This document shows, piece after piece, positions 62,071-64,000 of a stretch of 64,000 bases of DNA. Below the pieces are notes generated by a model. The model saw only the letters and a program-made list of their open reading frames with translations. It had not been told where the DNA came from and searched no databases. This DNA is from Bacillus thuringiensis (GTDB lineage Bacteria > Bacillota > Bacilli > Bacillales > Bacillaceae_G), in contig NZ_CP155559.1 of the NCBI RefSeq assembly GCF_022095615.2, positions 369,501 through 433,500 on the forward strand. Reading direction: 5' to 3'. A program made the position numbers and the translations under genes. Each line of letters opens with the position of its first letter. Within the stretch, counting starts at the first letter, position 1.

Positions 62071-64000
62071 TTAGTTTTCGCTAATGGATGCATTTAAAAG
62101 TTCAGTAGGATTGCCTGTTCCAGCTCCTCCGATTGTAACAGATCCACCAGGAAGAATTTCACCATTCCATCCTGCATTCGTAATTACGTAATGATTATTT
62201 ATTTTACTACTGATTTTAGAATCCCAAACTTGTGTTAAATTGCCGTTATAATCAAATTCTAATTTCCAGTTTTTAATAGGGGTCGTTCCACTATTTTTAA
62301 TTACAATCGAGAAGTTGTAACCACTTCCCCAATTTGAAGTGACTGAAAAGGTAGCATTGCTATTTCCACCAGGAGGTGTTGTGTTAGCGTCATCTGTTTT
62401 TACAAGAATGGAAGTAGGCTGTGATTTATTCCCAGCAGCATCCTTTGCTAATACTGAAAAGGTGTATTCTGTATTAGGTTTTAAGTTTTTAATTGTAATA
62501 CTATTTGTTGTTGTACTCCATTTTTCTTCTCCGGCAGTAATTTCATATTCAGTAACTCCTACGTTATCAGTAGATGCAATCCAGTTTAATTGAACTGAGT
62601 TTGAATTTTTATTTGTAACAGCAATATTTTTTACGTTTGTTGGTGGTTCAATATCTTTTTGAGTAATAGGTCCACCAAGTAATTCTTTTACTAGCGTATC
62701 AAGTAATTTTGGTCCACTACAACTATATTTTGGACTTGTACGGCAATCCCCGCTTAGCTCCCAAAACATTGCGCCACTTAAACCCTTTGTCTTTATATAG
62801 TCTGTTTTATATTTCATAGATTCGTTGTCATCATAGCTAATAAATGTGCCTGTAGTCGCATTATATAAATAAGGTACTTTCGCTACATCGTTCCAGTGGC
62901 GAACAAAACCATTTTTATTAACATAATTAGCTGCTAAATCACCATAATCGTACACACCTGTGTCACCGGTAGAATAATCATCCCAAGTACCTTTAGAAGC
63001 GAGCTTTCCGTCACTACCTGGTTTACAAGGTTGGTATTGCCCATTATTTTCTTTTCCGCAACTTTTCCATCCACGTCCGTAAAAAGGTACACCTAATACG
63101 AGTTTATCCGCTGGAACCCCTTCATTTGTATAAATGTCTATCGCACCATCTACGTAAAATTTTGTATCTGTTGCGGGGTCATTTGGATCTTTGTATAGTG
63201 CAGCATTATGGTTAGAAGTAGCTTCCCATCCACCATGGAAATCATATGTCATAATATTAATCCAATCAAGTATTTGAGAGATCTTCTTTAGCTCCGTATG
63301 ATCCGCATAACGTTGGCTTGCACCTGACGCGATTGTTAGTAAATATTGTTTCCCATCTTCTGCACCAGCTTTCGTTAATGCATTTCGAACATCTTGAAGG
63401 AGTAGGGTGAAGTTTTGTTTATCTTCAGGACGATAACTACCACCAGGAATTGTTTCAACACCCGGGTATTCCCAGTCTAAATCAACGCCGTCAAATCCAT
63501 ATTCGCGAAGAAAAGCTACTGTAGATTCGGCGAATACTTTTCTTGTTTTTTCATCAGCGGCCATATCAGAAAAGCGGTTAGACCAAGTCCAGCCACCAAC
63601 TGAAATAATTGTTTTTAAGTGAGGATACTTAGCTTTTAATCGTTTCAGTTCTCCGAAATTTCCGCAGCGGGCATATTTATCACAATCTTCCCAAGTTGTA
63701 CCCGATCCCGGATAAGATTTTGTGACATCAGCCCATGGTTCACCGAGTACGAGAGTGCCATTAGGGACCTCTTTATTTTGCAGTGGTACACCAGATTCTT
63801 TACAGTTCCATGTTTGTTTATTTGGATTATCGGGGTGAGTAGAAGGGTTTCCATGTTTTCCATTCCAGCAAATATCAGCGAACGCATAGTTTAAATGAGT
63901 TAGCTTTGACGCATCAATGTCTGCAACTTGATAATTACGTCCGTAAATACCCCATGAAGGAAAATACCCAACAATTTTTTGACCTTGCTTTGGTGAATCT
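62071..64000 (-). CDS. Secreted chitinase: GH18, fibronectin III and CBM2 domains; 5' end cut by window edge
   Basis: 642 residues are visible, and the frame is open to the right edge; the signal peptide and start codon lie outside. The visible N-terminus begins around QKIVGYFPSWGIYGRNY, the first strand of the GH18 barrel. SVGGWTWSNRFS and the catalytic DGVDLDWEYPG (Asp-x-Asp-x-Glu) follow, then MTYDFHGGW and the final barrel motif MFWELSGD. A fibronectin type III domain starts near PPTNVKNIAVTNKN, and a CBM2-type binding domain (ATFSVTSNWGSGYNFSIVIKN to GGAGTGNP) ends the protein. It degrades chitin outside the cell. It closely follows the pattern of the B. cereus/thuringiensis 70-kDa chitinase. 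Confidence 0.95.
   Translation of the reverse strand, partial: DSPKQGQKIVGYFPSWGIYGRNYQVADIDASKLTHLNYAFADICWNGKHGNPSTHPDNPNKQTWNCKESGVPLQNKEVPNGTLVLGEPWADVTKSYPGSGTTWEDCDKYARCGNFGELKRLKAKYPHLKTIISVGGWTWSNRFSDMAADEKTRKVFAESTVAFLREYGFDGVDLDWEYPGVETIPGGSYRPEDKQNFTLLLQDVRNALTKAGAEDGKQYLLTIASGASQRYADHTELKKISQILDWINIMTYDFHGGWEATSNHNAALYKDPNDPATDTKFYVDGAIDIYTNEGVPADKLVLGVPFYGRGWKSCGKENNGQYQPCKPGSDGKLASKGTWDDYSTGDTGVYDYGDLAANYVNKNGFVRHWNDVAKVPYLYNATTGTFISYDDNESMKYKTDYIKTKGLSGAMFWELSGDCRTSPKYSCSGPKLLDTLVKELLGGPITQKDIEPPTNVKNIAVTNKNSNSVQLNWIASTDNVGVTEYEITAGEEKWSTTTNSITIKNLKPNTEYTFSVLAKDAAGNKSQPTSILVKTDDANTTPPGGNSNATFSVTSNWGSGYNFSIVIKNSGTTPIKNWKLEFDYNGNLTQVWDSKISSKINNHYVITNAGWNGEILPGGSVTIGGAGTGNPTELLNASISEN

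Noticed and set aside
63565..64000. Apparent frameshift that would split the chitinase at 63564
   Set aside because: The same frame stays open to the window edge and encodes the GH18 N-terminus (KIVGYFPSW); the 497-codon frame only starts at an internal Met.
1..64000. CRISPR arrays, tRNA/rRNA genes, IS elements, prophage
   Set aside because: No regular spacer repeats, tRNA cloverleafs, transposase or phage structural genes were seen in either strand.

Overview
The window is chromosomal DNA of a Bacillus cereus-group organism (cereus, thuringiensis or anthracis type). The evidence is low GC, AGGAGG-type ribosome sites with frequent TTG and GTG starts, PerR, Fur and cre operators of Bacillus type, a CotB-like spore-coat cluster, a 5-deoxyribose disposal cluster, and a GH18-FnIII-CBM2 chitinase cut by the right edge. 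I see no rRNA, tRNA, phage, IS element or CRISPR array. The left edge cuts a regulator gene. Most of the window is ordinary core and near-core genome, and its interest lies mainly in the regulatory RNA and operators between genes.

Layout: 1-4.3 kb has a regulator, an NhaC-type antiporter, an M20 amidohydrolase and a methyltransferase. 4.3-6.5 kb is ahpCF behind a PerR box. 6.9-11.2 kb is a small unknown gene and a two-component system with a 978-residue hybrid kinase. 11.5-14.7 kb is drdKIA (kinase, isomerase, aldolase), with a cre site. 14.7-19.1 kb is a siderophore permease/binding-protein operon divergent from a ferredoxin-NADP reductase, with two Fur boxes between them. 19.3-22.1 kb has small unknown genes and three DUF2642/CotB-like genes behind a sigma-K-like promoter. 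22.5-25.0 kb has a homospermidine-synthase-like gene, a broken histidine kinase and a PqqD-like small protein. 25.0-28.0 kb has a cyclase-family hydrolase under a SAM-I riboswitch, a twin-P-loop protein and an RlaP-type nucleotidyltransferase.

28-35 kb carries an MFS transporter, a Rieske-containing FAD oxidoreductase, a fatty acid desaturase and an amino-acid ABC transporter. 35.4-38.6 kb has two chemoreceptors, and 38.6-40.0 kb an FAD/BBE oxidoreductase. 40.1-44.5 kb is an alpha-glucosidase, a PTS IICB permease and an EEP-family hydrolase with cre/LacI-type operators. 44.8-50.0 kb holds yhgE and topB. 50.2-52.9 kb is a TPP riboswitch with thiME, then a hydrolase. 53.0-56.5 kb is a Dcu transporter and a chemoreceptor under a c-di-GMP riboswitch. 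56.6-59.6 kb is a second TPP riboswitch with a thiamin-precursor ABC transporter. 59.6-61.7 kb is a tiny ORF and an ABC-F gene behind a leader-peptide attenuator. The chitinase closes the window.

The strongest leads are the SAM riboswitch on a cyclase-family hydrolase, the ABC-F attenuator, the c-di-GMP-controlled chemoreceptor with a divergent signalling tip, the hybrid kinase whose first kinase module has lost its histidine, and the orphan PqqD-like protein. No wholly new multi-gene system is evident.
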